A stretch of DNA of 64,000 nt from Micromonospora phaseoli (GTDB lineage Bacteria; Actinomycetota; Actinomycetes; Mycobacteriales; Micromonosporaceae): NCBI RefSeq assembly GCF_900109115.1, contig NZ_FNYV01000013.1, positions 62,001-126,000 on the forward strand, given 5' to 3'. Position numbers and translations under genes: made by a program. A model generated the notes under the pieces. The model did not search any database, was not told the origin of the DNA, and worked only from the letters and a program-made list of their open reading frames with translations. Of this stretch, positions 49,330-57,472 are shown piece after piece (the stretch's first letter is position 1; each line of letters opens with the position of its first letter).

Positions 49330-52230
49330 TCAGTCGGTGATCTTCTCGGCGCCGCCGAAGGTCTCGCGGAGAAGGCGAACGGCCTGCTCCTCGCTCGACT
49401 CGCGGGCGGTCTTCTCGTCGATGATCTCGTCGAGCGGCTCGTCGCCCGGGTCGAAGCCTTCATAGGCAGGAGCGGCAGCCCGTTGCGCGCCGCCGGGGCG
49501 TCCCGCGCCATCGCGCACCGGGCCGTCAAAATCGGGGTCGTACGGCGGCTCGCCGGCGAACTCGACGTCCGCGGTCCGCCGTGTCGCCGCAGCGGTACGC
49601 ACACCCCGGCCAGCCGCCGCCGCCCGAGCCGCCGCGATCGCGCTGCTCACCGGGGCGCCACCGGGGCCGCTGCTGCCATTGCCATTGGTCGCCGCACCCT
49701 GTCGCGGCGGTACGGCCGCCCTCGACCCGCCCGGCGAACCACCCGAAGCACCGGCCCCGCCCGCCGGGGCACCGGCCCGACCGCCCGCCAGGGCACCGGC
49801 CCGACCTCCGGCCGAGGCACCGGCCGCGCCGGCCGGGGCAGCAGGCCCGCCCGCCGGAGAGACGACGGGAGGCGCGGCCGAGCCGCCGGGGCGAGCCGCC
49901 TCCGGCCACCCGTCATCCAGGTCACCGCCCGCAGGAGCGGCAGCGGCCGATGCGGAACCACCGGGGCGGGCCGGCTCCGGCCAGTCCTCGTGGTCGTCCG
50001 CGGCAGCGGTGGGCGGAGCACCACCCGGCCCGCCCGCGTCACCAGCACCAGCATCGGCATCGGCATCGGCATCGGCATCGGCAGTCTGGCCGGACGGGGT
50101 GGGGGCAACCTCGGAGCCCTGGGCACCGCCCCCGCCGTGGCCGGCATCGCCCGCACCCTGGCCGGCATCGCCCGCACCCTGGCCGGCATCGCCCGCACCC
50201 TGGCCGGCATCGCCCGCGCCCGGGCCGGCACCGCCCGGGCCGGCACCGCCCGGGCCGGCACCGCCCGGGCCGGCGGCGGTCGGGTCAGCGGGAGGGGCGG
50301 GACGGGATGCGGCGCGAGGGTTGCCGGGCGACATGCCGCCGCGCTCACCGGCCACCTCGCACCGGATCTGCCAGCGCCCGCCCAACTCCTCGTAGAGCGC
50401 GTCGGTGAGCACCTGGGCGTGGTCGGACATCATCCGGGCCAGCACGCCCGACTTCACGGTGAGCACGAGCGTGTCGCCGTCGAGGTCGCGTACGACCGCA
50501 TCGCGCATCAGCGCGGCGATCCGCTTGTTGCTCCGGTTGACCTTGCCGACCACCTCCGGCCAGACCCGGCGCACCGCGACCGCGTCCAGCACGCCCGGGG
50601 TCACCGCGCCGGGGCGGGGCGGCTCCGGGGTCGCCGGATCCGGCATGACGGCCGACGCTGGTACCGGTTGCCGGGACGGGGTCGCACCGGCGGCTGCGCC
50701 GCCCTGGCTCCCACCCGACCGGCCCGAGGGACCAGGCCCACCGGGGGTTCCGTTCGCTGCGGCGCGGGAGCCCGAGTCCGCCCCACCGCCCGTCGGGGAG
50801 GTACCGGCCACCGCTGCCCCCGAAACGGCCGGTGCGGTCACACCGTCGCGGGTGACGGGTGCGGGTGCGCCGTCGCGGGTGACCGGTGCGGGTACGCCGT
50901 CGCGGGTGACGGGTGCGGGTGCGCCGTTGGCGGTAGCCGGCGCGGCAGCGCCGGTTTCGGCCCTGGTCGCGGCGGCAGCCGCGGGCGCGGCGGGAGGCTG
51001 GGTGCGTACCGCCGGGGGGTCGGTGGGGGGTGCGGAGCCGGCGGCGGCCGACGGCGCGTCGGTGCCGGCGAGGGTGAGCCGGCGTTCCATCCGTTCGAGG
51101 CGCTGGAGCAGGCCGCCGGTGGAGTCGTCGACGCCGGGCAGCAGCATCCGGGCGCAGATCAACTCGAGCAGCAGCCGGGGCGCGGTGGTACCACGCATCT
51201 CCACCAGGCCGTCGTGCACGATGTCGGCGCAGCGGGACAGGGTGCCCGGGCCGAGCTGTTGGGCCTGGGCGGCCATCCGCTCGATCTGGTCGTCCGGCCC
51301 GTCGATGAGGCCCTTGGTGGCGGCGTCCGGCACCTGTTGGAGCACGATCAGGTCGCGCAGCCGTTCCAGCAGGTCGGCGGCGAACCGGCGGGCGTCGTGC
51401 CCGGCCTCGGCGACCCGGTCGACGGTGGCGTACGCGGCAGCGCCGTCCCCCGCCGCGAGGGCGTCGCACATCTCGTCGATCAGCGCCGCGTCGGTGACGC
51501 CGAGCAGCGCGGCGGCCCGGGCGTAGGTCACGCCCTCCGGGCCGGCACCGGCGATGAGCTGGTCGAGCACGGAGAGACTGTCCCGGGCACTGCCGCCACC
51601 GGCCCGCACGACCAGGGGGAAGACCGCCGGTTCGACCTGGACGCCCTCGGCCTCGGTGAGCTGCTCAAGGTACGGCCGGAGGGTCTTCGGCGGGATCAGC
51701 CGGAACGGGTAGTGGTGGGTCCGCGACTTGATCGTCCCGAGGACCTTCTCCGGCTCGGTGGTGGCGAAGATGAACTTGACGTACTCCGGCGGCTCCTCGA
51801 CCAGCTTGAGCAGGGCGTTGAAGCCGGCCGACGAGACCATGTGCGCCTCGTCGATGACGTAGATCTTGAACCGGCTGTTGGCCGGCGCGAAGAACGCCTT
51901 CTCGCGCAGCTCGCGGGCGTCGTCCACGCCACCGTGGCTGGCCGCGTCGATCTCGATGACGTCGATCGAGCCGGCCCCGTCGCCGGAGAGCGAGCGACAG
52001 GAGTCGCAGGTGCCGCAGGGCTCCGGGGTGGGGCCGTGCTCGCAGTTGAGCGAGCGGGCCAGGATGCGGGCGCTGGACGTCTTGCCGCAGCCGCGCGGGC
52101 CGGAGAAGAGGTACGCGTGGTTCAGCCGCCCGCTGCGCAGCGCCTGCGACAGCGGCTCGGTGACGTGCTCCTGCCCGATGACCTCGGCGAAGGTACGCGG
52201 CCGGTACTTGCGGTAGAGCGCCAGTGCCAC
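49330..52230 (-). CDS. dnaX: DNA polymerase III subunit gamma/tau
   Basis: A 966-residue clamp-loader ATPase from GTG 52230 (GAGAGGAGGCGGGACGCC upstream). The AAA module has YRKYRPRTFAEVIGQEHV, Walker A FSGPRGCGKTSSARILA, the zinc cysteines CEHGPTPEPCGTCDSC, Walker B YVIDEAHM and the SRD sensor GGGSARDSLS. Domain III follows to about residue 380. A low-complexity Ala/Pro/Gly/Asp region full of short tandem repeats lies in the tau part, on both sides of a conserved domain (VAVRRVWPEVVGKVNRSNKR). The acidic C-terminus (LDEIIDEKTARESSEEQAVR) is typical of actinobacterial tau. No slippery heptamer for making gamma was seen. Confidence 0.95.
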   Translation of the reverse strand: MALALYRKYRPRTFAEVIGQEHVTEPLSQALRSGRLNHAYLFSGPRGCGKTSSARILARSLNCEHGPTPEPCGTCDSCRSLSGDGAGSIDVIEIDAASHGGVDDARELREKAFFAPANSRFKIYVIDEAHMVSSAGFNALLKLVEEPPEYVKFIFATTEPEKVLGTIKSRTHHYPFRLIPPKTLRPYLEQLTEAEGVQVEPAVFPLVVRAGGGSARDSLSVLDQLIAGAGPEGVTYARAAALLGVTDAALIDEMCDALAAGDGAAAYATVDRVAEAGHDARRFAADLLERLRDLIVLQQVPDAATKGLIDGPDDQIERMAAQAQQLGPGTLSRCADIVHDGLVEMRGTTAPRLLLELICARMLLPGVDDSTGGLLQRLERMERRLTLAGTDAPSAAAGSAPPTDPPAVRTQPPAAPAAAAATRAETGAAAPATANGAPAPVTRDGVPAPVTRDGAPAPVTRDGVTAPAVSGAAVAGTSPTGGGADSGSRAAANGTPGGPGPSGRSGGSQGGAAAGATPSRQPVPASAVMPDPATPEPPRPGAVTPGVLDAVAVRRVWPEVVGKVNRSNKRIAALMRDAVVRDLDGDTLVLTVKSGVLARMMSDHAQVLTDALYEELGGRWQIRCEVAGERGGMSPGNPRAASRPAPPADPTAAGPGGAGPGGAGPGGAGPGAGDAGQGAGDAGQGAGDAGQGAGDAGHGGGGAQGSEVAPTPSGQTADADADADADAGAGDAGGPGGAPPTAAADDHEDWPEPARPGGSASAAAAPAGGDLDDGWPEAARPGGSAAPPVVSPAGGPAAPAGAAGASAGGRAGALAGGRAGAPAGGAGASGGSPGGSRAAVPPRQGAATNGNGSSGPGGAPVSSAIAAARAAAAGRGVRTAAATRRTADVEFAGEPPYDPDFDGPVRDGAGRPGGAQRAAAPAYEGFDPGDEPLDEIIDEKTARESSEEQAVRLLRETFGGAEKITD
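50051..50085. repeat. Hexanucleotide tandem repeat in dnaX
   Basis: About five GCATCG units in a row encode an alternating Asp-Ala run in the linker of tau. Whole-codon units keep the frame, so copy number can change without breaking the gene. Confidence 0.85.
50141..50270. repeat. 21-bp and 15-bp tandem repeats in dnaX
   Basis: Four nearly perfect copies of GCCGGCATCGCCCGCACCCTG are followed by about three copies of GGGCCGGCACCGCCC. Both unit lengths are multiples of three and encode Gly/Ala/Asp/Gln-rich repeats (GAGDAGQ) in the tau linker. Confidence 0.9.
50846..50935. repeat. 30-bp tandem repeat in dnaX
   Basis: Three copies built on CCGTCGCGGGTGAC-GGTGCGGGT encode a repeating APVTRDG(A/V)P unit. 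The third ends in GCCGTTGGCGG, where the pattern breaks down. Confidence 0.85.
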
Positions 52231-52434
52231 GGCGTCCCGCCTCCTCTCGACCGAGCCATTCTGCGCCGACCCGCGCCGCCTGACCACCCACCCCGCCGCC
52301 GGAGCGGCGCGGTCCAGTGCTGATCAGCTCCGTTTCGCGGATATGGCGGCATCACAGTGCTCGGAACACCCCCACATCGGCGACCTGGAGTCGATCACGC
52401 CGCCGTCGGGCAGGACCACGCGGGCACGAGACAA

Positions 52435-52529
52435 AAAGGCCCCCCGTGCACCCGGCAGAGCTCGCTTATCCTTGCTGCCTTCCGGCCCTGGGGAGGTTCA
52501 CGAGATACCGCCGCACGGGAGGTGGCCCC
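52435..52529 (-). ncRNA. ffs: Signal recognition particle RNA (4.5S type)
   Basis: On the minus strand the apical domain reads CAGGGCCGGAAGGCAGCAAG, the conserved SRP RNA core that binds Ffh. The outer helix pairs TCCCGTGC near the 5' end with GCACGGG near the 3' end. A TTTTT run (AAAAA on the plus strand, about 52434-52438) ends the RNA. The 5' end is approximate; a -10-like TAGGCT lies at 52530-52535. The location between dnaX and tRNA-Ser is common in actinobacteria. Confidence 0.93.
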
Positions 52530-52605
52530 AGCCTACCCGACCCGTGCCGGATCCTCAGGGGGTGGTGGGGTGGGCGGGTCGACGAAGACCTGTATCCTGA
52601 TCGGC

Positions 52606-52690
52606 GGAGGATTCGCCTAGAGGCCTAGGGCGCACGCTTGGAAAGCGTGTTGGGTTTACACCCTCACGAGTTCGAATCTCGTATCCTCCG
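52606..52690 (+). tRNA. tRNA-Ser (anticodon GGA)
   Basis: The acceptor GGAGGAT pairs with ATCCTCC. The anticodon stem CACGC/GCGTG carries the loop TTGGAAA (anticodon GGA, reading TCC/TCT). The long variable arm TTGGGTTTACACCCTCA, typical of tRNA-Ser, and T arm ACGAG-TTCGAAT-CTCGT are all present. CCA is not encoded. A -10-like TATCCT lies just upstream at 52593-52598. Confidence 0.97.
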
Positions 52691-52711
52691 CTCACCTGAG
52701 CAGCACCACGA

Positions 52712-52740
52712 GAGGGCCGGCCCGACGGGGACCGGCCCTC
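52712..52740 (+). terminator. Terminator after tRNA-Ser
   Basis: GAGGGCCGG (52712-52720) pairs with CCGGCCCTC (52732-52740), followed by CTTCGTCCC. It lies 21 bp after the tRNA and also faces the end of the beta-helix gene. Confidence 0.7.
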
Positions 52741-52780
52741 CTTCGTCCCTACCCGATTTCCTTCACCGGCGGGTCCGGAG

Positions 52781-53962
52781 TCAGCCGAGGACCGAGACCG
52801 ACGAGTTGGCGCCGACCGTACCGGTGATCAGGTTCTGGAACGGCGCCGGCCGGTTCGGCCCGGTGACCAGCCGTACGGAGAGATAGTCGGCGCCGCCGGC
52901 CACGTACAGGGCAGACCGCATGCCCGCCCCGGAGACGATCCACTTCGCGCCGCCGTTGGCCCGCTGGAAGGAGCCGCCCTCCACGCTCACCGCTGACGCG
53001 GCCACGTAGAAGCCCGCGGAGTTCTCGTTCCTGGTGTCGCTGCTGCCGATCCCCGTCGAGTCCGCGGTGCAGCCGGAGAGCGTGGAGTTCGGGGCGAGGA
53101 TCTCGAAACCGTTGCCCGCGGTGTCCTGGGCTTCACAGCCGACGACGGTCGCGCGCGAGGAATCGATCCGGAACGCGGGAGCGGGATCCGTCGCGGTGCC
53201 GATGCCGTACGCCTTGCTGCCCCACATCTTGATGTTGCCACCGCCGAGGAGGTAACCGCCGCCCTTGCAGCCCTGGGCCGAGCAGCCGCTGATGAACCCG
53301 TCCGACGCCTGGAAGTTGTATGCCCAGCCACCCGCGTTTTCGACCCGACAGTCGGTGATCTTGAACTCCCGCTGCCCACCCGCGTACGTGCCGCCGAGCA
53401 GGAAACCGTCGCCGGTGGTCCGGGTGACGAAGACCCGGGTCAGCCACGGCGCCGGGTCCGGCCCGTACGAATCGGGCTTGATGTTCATCTGGAAGTTGAC
53501 CCCGTTGGCCGCTCGACTCGCCCCGTCGAGCCCGATGTCGGTCACGCACTGCCGGGTCGCGCCGGCCTGCTCACCGGACCACGGGTTGACAACCAGGGCC
53601 GCCCCGTTGAATCCCGAGGCCGCGGTCAGCATCGTGACCAGCGGGCCGGCACCGATCAGGGCCTGCTTGTCACCGAGTACCACCGGGGCCTTCAGGTTGT
53701 AGCTGCCGGGTGCGACGTACACGGCCCGCTGGCTGTCCGTGCCCAGCGCCGCATTGATAGCCGCCTGAGCGCCCAGGTTCGGGTTCACCTCGAAGGTGGC
53801 GCCTGAGCCGGCCGGGCCGACCCAGGGGATCGCGCCGGTCGCAGCGAGCGCGGCGGCCTGGGCGGGCGCGATGCCGCCCAGCACCGGCGCGGTGACGGCG
53901 GCACCGGCGGTGACCGCTGCGGCCCGGAACAGTTGGCGGCGGTGTGAACGATTCTCCTGCAT
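52781..53962 (-). CDS. Tat-exported right-handed beta-helix (pectate-lyase-like) protein
   Basis: A 393-residue protein. The N-terminus RSHRRQLFRAAAVTAGAAVT carries a twin-arginine motif and a cleavage site near AQA, so it is probably exported folded. The body shows the rhythm of a parallel beta-helix: AINAALGTDSQRAVYVAPGS and YNLKAPVVLGDKQALIGAGP, followed by repeated turns (ITDCRVENAGGWAYNFQASD, ISGCSAQGCKGGGYLLGGGN, VVGCEAQDTAGNGFEILAPN). Such folds bind or cut polysaccharides, but no lyase catalytic set could be identified. The start follows CAGGGAGCAAGC. It is divergent from the PadR gene. Confidence 0.85.
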   Translation of the reverse strand: MQENRSHRRQLFRAAAVTAGAAVTAPVLGGIAPAQAAALAATGAIPWVGPAGSGATFEVNPNLGAQAAINAALGTDSQRAVYVAPGSYNLKAPVVLGDKQALIGAGPLVTMLTAASGFNGAALVVNPWSGEQAGATRQCVTDIGLDGASRAANGVNFQMNIKPDSYGPDPAPWLTRVFVTRTTGDGFLLGGTYAGGQREFKITDCRVENAGGWAYNFQASDGFISGCSAQGCKGGGYLLGGGNIKMWGSKAYGIGTATDPAPAFRIDSSRATVVGCEAQDTAGNGFEILAPNSTLSGCTADSTGIGSSDTRNENSAGFYVAASAVSVEGGSFQRANGGAKWIVSGAGMRSALYVAGGADYLSVRLVTGPNRPAPFQNLITGTVGANSSVSVLG

Positions 53963-54167
53963 GCTTGCTCCCTGAGGGGTGACCGCCCTGGAATCAGGCC
54001 GGTCGAGGTGCTGATGGCACGAGGAAGCAGGCCGGGCGACGACCGGCCCGGCGCGTTCGCGCCGGGCCGGATGCGGTCTCTCCGGTTCTGATTGATCCCC
54101 CGTGGTGGCACCGTCTCGGGCACCATCGGAGTCATCCTTGCACCCGTCGGGCGATCCAGGCTGCCCC

Positions 54168-54203
54168 GTCGTACACATGTTCCATCCACAGCCTGTGAAT
54201 GCA
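54168..54203 (+). repeat. 36-bp interspersed repeat, copy 2
   Basis: It begins GTCGTACACATGTTCCATCC and continues TCCACAGCCTGTGAA, a slightly decayed form of the palindrome in copies 1 and 3 (about six differences in 36). It points toward the PadR gene, with 63 bp to its start codon. Confidence 0.75.
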
Positions 54204-54230
54204 GGAGTGACTACCACCCGCAATGAACGG

Positions 54231-54259
54231 TTGACGGAATATAACGGTGACCGTACTAT
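54231..54259 (+). promoter_or_regulatory. padR promoter with built-in palindrome
   Basis: TTGACG (54231-54236) and TACTAT (54254-54259) are 17 bp apart, close to consensus. The ATG at 54267 follows seven bases after the -10 box, so the mRNA is probably leaderless. The spacer contains the palindrome ACGGT-G-ACCGT (54244-54254), well placed for a repressor to block polymerase; autoregulation by PadR is the simplest reading. Confidence 0.7.
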
Positions 54260-54266
54260 CGACCAC

Positions 54267-54632
54267 ATGCAGGAACCTACCTTTCTGATCCTCACCGCCC
54301 TGGCCGCGCAGCCGTTGCACGGCTACGGGGTGATCCGGGCGGTCGACGAACTCTCGGCGGGCGAGGTCAAGCTCAGGCCCGGCACCCTCTACGGCGCCCT
54401 CGACCGGCTGGCCGAGCAGGGCCTGGTCACCGTCGACCGGGAGGAGGCCGTCGAGGGACGGCTACGCCGCTACTACCGGCTGAGCGACACGGGAGCCGCT
54501 GCGCTCCAGGTCCAGATCGAGCGCCTCCGCCGGCACGCCACAGCCGCCGAGATCCAGCTGGGCAAGCGTCTCGGTGGTGCCCTGACCTTTGGCACGGCGA
54601 GCGCCCTGACCTTCGGCACGGTGACCGGATGA
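54267..54632 (+). CDS. PadR-family transcriptional regulator
   Basis: A 121-residue protein with the PadR winged helix: PTFLILTALAAQPLHGYGVI, ELSAGEVKLRPGTLYGALDR (recognition helix), EQGLVTVDREEAVEGRLRRY and YRLSDTGAAAL, then a short dimerisation helix. The family represses neighbouring genes, often exporters, and is released by small molecules. Its stop overlaps the start of the next gene (ATGA). GTG 54207 is an alternative start, but it would lie upstream of the promoter described here. Confidence 0.9.
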   Translation: MQEPTFLILTALAAQPLHGYGVIRAVDELSAGEVKLRPGTLYGALDRLAEQGLVTVDREEAVEGRLRRYYRLSDTGAAALQVQIERLRRHATAAEIQLGKRLGGALTFGTASALTFGTVTG

Positions 54633-55774
54633 CCGCCGCCTGGGCAACCCCCGACCGCAACACCGACTCCTGGTCGGCCCCTGACCGCAACACCGCAGAC
54701 TGGCCGACCGCCGACAACCGCCTGGAACGTGGCTACCGCCGGCTGCTGCTCGCCTTTCCACGCCGACACCGGCGGCGGCACGGCACCGAGTTGGTGACCA
54801 CGCTGCTGGAGATGGCAACACCTGGCCAGCGCCGCCCGCGTACCGGCGAGGCCCTGCATTTGATCGCCAGTGGCCTACGACTGCGGTTCCGGCTGCCCGC
54901 CGGTCGGCCGTTCATGGCGCTCACGGCGCTGCTCACCGCGTTGACCATGGGCGGCTTCGGTGCCGCCGCCGGCTCATGGCTGGGTGCACAGACATTCGCG
55001 GACCTGCCCGATGACGCCGCCATGACCCGGCTCACGCAGCAGGTCGGCGGAGAGGCCGGCACGGTCCACCGCCTTTACTCAACGTCGCCGTGGACCGCCG
55101 AAACGGCCCACTCATCCAGCCAGGTCGACGGCACCTGGGATGCCGAGCAGGTCCGGCAGCGGTTGGCCGACGACGGTTGGTCGGTTTCCGGCTTCACCCC
55201 GGCCACCGGCATGTCGGGCACCCTCGACGACGCTGGCTCGCTCGTCGAGGTGCCGCTACACGGTGCGCGTTTCACCGCCGAGTCGGACGGCCTGATCCTT
55301 CACGTGATGGGCTGGAACCCTGTGGAAAACAGTCCCGTCGCCATCCGCAGTACCGTCTCGTTCTATGCGATGCCGGAGCGCACCGCCGCGTTCCTGCCCC
55401 TGCTCGTCCTCGGCACCGCCGTCGGTCTGCTCGCCGGCTGGCTGGTCGCGGCGACCGTCGCGTACCGGATGGCGGCAGCGACGCCCGGACGCCGCCGCGC
55501 CGCCGCCGCACTCTGGGGTGGGGCCCTGTTGGCGCTGGCCCTGCCGGCGGTCGCCCTCTACGGCAACGTCATGCGGGTGTTCCGGGACGGCAGCGCCGAA
55601 GACGGCCCTCCGCTGACCGTGCACAGTGCCTTCACGCCCGGCGAGTACTACCCGTTCGGCCCGTCCTGGCTGGTCCTCGGGCTGAGCGCCGCCGGCCTCG
55701 TGGTCGCCGTCGCCGCGATTCTGCTCGCCCGCCCTGGCGAGCAACCACCACTGCAAACCGTCGTGCCGGGCTGA
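54629..55774 (+). CDS. PadR-coupled membrane protein
   Basis: A 381-residue protein. The N-terminal part is cytosolic and basic (RRLLLAFPRRHRRRHGTELV, a segment common in proteins paired with PadR regulators). Then come one membrane helix (ALTALLTALTMGGFGAAAGS), an outer domain of about 130 residues, and three further helices (FLPLLVLGTAVGLLAGWLVA, LWGGALLALALPAVALYGNV, WLVLGLSAAGLVVAVAAILL). The family is not recognised. It is translationally coupled to padR, so it is the likely target of that regulator and probably senses or resists something at the membrane. Confidence 0.75.
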   Translation: MTAAWATPDRNTDSWSAPDRNTADWPTADNRLERGYRRLLLAFPRRHRRRHGTELVTTLLEMATPGQRRPRTGEALHLIASGLRLRFRLPAGRPFMALTALLTALTMGGFGAAAGSWLGAQTFADLPDDAAMTRLTQQVGGEAGTVHRLYSTSPWTAETAHSSSQVDGTWDAEQVRQRLADDGWSVSGFTPATGMSGTLDDAGSLVEVPLHGARFTAESDGLILHVMGWNPVENSPVAIRSTVSFYAMPERTAAFLPLLVLGTAVGLLAGWLVAATVAYRMAAATPGRRRAAAALWGGALLALALPAVALYGNVMRVFRDGSAEDGPPLTVHSAFTPGEYYPFGPSWLVLGLSAAGLVVAVAAILLARPGEQPPLQTVVPG

Positions 55775-55790
55775 GGCGCAACAACGGGGG

Positions 55791-55821
55791 CAGGGGCCGT
55801 TCCGACCGGGAGCGGCCCCTG
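55791..55821. terminator. Bidirectional terminator
   Basis: CAGGGGCCG (55791-55799) pairs with CGGCCCCTG (55813-55821), and part of the loop (TCC/GGGA) can pair further. It lies between convergent genes. Confidence 0.65.
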
Positions 55822-55878
55822 GTCGCACGGCAGGTCCGTCCCGGTCCAGCTCCCGCTGACGGTACGCGGACAGCCTCC

Positions 55879-56121
55879 TCACCCCCGCGCACGTGCCCAG
55901 GACACGAACCGGTCGAACAGCCCGACCGCCGACGCTCCGTCACCGAGCTGCGCGGTGGCCTCCGCGTACAGCGTCGCGAGGTGCACCAGCAGGGCCGTCC
56001 GGTCATCCCGGTACTCCCCCAGCAGCCGTAGCTTCGCCGCGCTGCACGGCCACGCGACACCGCAGTTCCGGCAGCGCCACGTCGGGCGGGACGGCGCGTG
56101 CTCCGGGCGACGGCGACTCAT
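55879..56121 (-). CDS. Small zinc-ribbon-like protein of the HTH/DUF397 locus
   Basis: An 80-residue protein. The start PTWRCRNCGVAWPCSAAK holds CxxC plus a third Cys and probably binds zinc or another metal. The rest is helical (LRLLGEYRDDRTALLVHLAT, LFDRFVSWARARG). Similar proteins are frequent in Micromonosporaceae beside XRE/DUF397 genes and are often labelled flavin reductase in databases, which nothing in this sequence supports. The ATG overlaps the stop of the upstream gene (ATGA). Confidence 0.7.
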   Translation of the reverse strand: MSRRRPEHAPSRPTWRCRNCGVAWPCSAAKLRLLGEYRDDRTALLVHLATLYAEATAQLGDGASAVGLFDRFVSWARARG

Positions 56122-56456
56122 CGGCGGACCGTCCCGGCGGGACCGACCGGACCAACCGTCCGGCCCCGACCAACTGTTTCGACCGTCCTGCCCGGACCAA
56201 CCGGACCGGCCGGGATCAGGCCGGCCGACATGACGAACAGCTCGCGGCGCTCGACCGCGTCGCCTCGGGCGTCGAGTTGGTAGCACTCGATCCAGGTCCA
56301 CCCGTCGTAGGTGGTCCGGTCGGTGCGGTGCCGGATGACCCGGATGGTGATCGGGCGGACGAACTGCGGCGACGCCGCACGGGTCAGCAGGAACAACTCC
56401 CCCGGCACGATCGAGCCGTCTGGCGAGCGGTTCGCGGACTTGTTCAGCACACGCAC
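56118..56456 (-). CDS. Small protein paired with the zinc-ribbon gene
   Basis: A 112-residue protein. The folded part has SPDGSIVPGELFLLTRAASP, FVRPITIRVIRHRTDR and WTWIECYQLDARGDAVERRE; the tail is a Gly/Pro/Val/Arg low-complexity repeat (VGPGRTVETVGRGRTVGPVG). Function is unknown. Its frequent partnership with the 80-residue protein and divergent XRE regulators in Micromonosporaceae is from memory. The GTG start at 56456 is probable. It overlaps the next gene by four bases and is divergent from the XRE gene. Confidence 0.7.
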   Translation of the reverse strand: MRVLNKSANRSPDGSIVPGELFLLTRAASPQFVRPITIRVIRHRTDRTTYDGWTWIECYQLDARGDAVERRELFVMSAGLIPAGPVGPGRTVETVGRGRTVGPVGPAGTVRR

Positions 56457-56704
56457 CCCGATCCGTTCGCCCGCCGGCTGAGCCGCCTGTGCAGTCAGCT
56501 CGACAGCGCGTCGAGTAGTGGGTGGGGGCCGCCGTGGTTGCTCGCCCTAACGGCGGCCCCCCGATGCCACGACCGCCGGGTCAAAGGGGGATAAACCGCC
56601 ACCGGCCGCGCCATCGATACCCCAACTTCCCGCAAGTGACGGGACAACTACATGGCGTGTGTATATGGTCGGCGGATATTCGAGACGTCCGATGGGAGGC
56701 GGCC

Positions 56705-57472
56705 ATGAACGACGCGCTGCGGGTGGCGCTGCGGGACACCGGGCACACGATCGAGTCGCTCGCGGAACGCGTCGGCGTCGACCCGAAGACGGTGAGTCGG
56801 TGGTTGCTCGAAGATCGGATCCCGCATGCCCGGCACCGCCTCACGGCGGCAGACACGCTCCAGAAGAATGTCTCGGACATTTGGCCGGACATTTCGAGAC
56901 GTCGGGCGCTGGTCTGGTTCCGCCCCTGGCAGGAGATCGAGCGCGAGGCGACAACGCTGCGCTCCTTCGAATCCCTGGTCGTACCGGGCCTGCTCCAGAC
57001 CGAGGCGTACGCCCGCGCGGTGCTCACCGGCGGCGGCCTGATCCCCCGCAGCGAGGTGGCACGGCTGGTCGACCACCGAATGTCCCGCCAGTTGATCCTC
57101 CACCGCGAGGAGCCGCCGCTGCTCACCGCCGTGCTGGACGAGGCGGTGCTGCGCCGGCCGGTAGGCGGCCCGGCCACCATGCGCGAGCAACTGCTGGCGC
57201 TCGCCGAGGCGTCCACCCGGCCACACATCCGGATACACGTGGTGCCGTCCACAGTGGGCGAATACGCTGGAGTGAACGGCCCGTTCGTGCTGGCGACCGC
57301 GCCCGATCACCGCATCGCCGGCTACCTCGACAACCAGTTGCACGGGCAGGTGGTGAGCGAACAGGCCGACATCGCGGCGATACTTGCCGCGTGGGAGAAC
57401 GTGCGCGGCGAGACGCTCTCGCACTGGCAGTCGGTCGACCTGATCAGGGAGGTGGCGGAGTCATGGCAGTGA
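56705..57472 (+). CDS. XRE helix-turn-helix regulator with DUF5753 (WhiJ-like)
   Basis: A 255-residue protein. The N-terminal HTH (TIESLAERVGVDPKTVSRWL) binds DNA. The C-terminal DUF5753 ligand domain has SFESLVVPGLLQTEAYARAV, RRPVGGPATMREQLLALAEA, IRIHVVPSTVGEYAGVNGPF and the aromatic end. Such proteins are paired with DUF397 partners, as in the Streptomyces WhiJ systems that influence development. GATGGGAGGCGGCC precedes the ATG. It overlaps the DUF397 gene by ten bases. Confidence 0.9.
   Translation: MNDALRVALRDTGHTIESLAERVGVDPKTVSRWLLEDRIPHARHRLTAADTLQKNVSDIWPDISRRRALVWFRPWQEIEREATTLRSFESLVVPGLLQTEAYARAVLTGGGLIPRSEVARLVDHRMSRQLILHREEPPLLTAVLDEAVLRRPVGGPATMREQLLALAEASTRPHIRIHVVPSTVGEYAGVNGPFVLATAPDHRIAGYLDNQLHGQVVSEQADIAAILAAWENVRGETLSHWQSVDLIREVAESWQ

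Noticed and set aside
50041..50935. Regularly spaced repeats that could be taken for a CRISPR array
   Set aside because: Repeats are direct tandem units without unique spacers and lie in frame inside dnaX; no cas genes are near.
49318..52323. Very long open frame on the plus strand opposite dnaX (about 1000 codons)
   Set aside because: It mirrors dnaX in antisense, an effect of high GC at third positions; its translation has no protein-family pattern and the minus strand is clearly dnaX.
52781..53962. Pectate lyase enzyme
   Set aside because: The beta-helix rhythm is clear, but no calcium-binding Asp cluster or catalytic Arg set of pectate lyases was found.
55879..56121. Flavin reductase
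   Set aside because: A label often attached to such proteins, but an 80-residue sequence with CxxC and helices has no flavin-reductase fold or motif.
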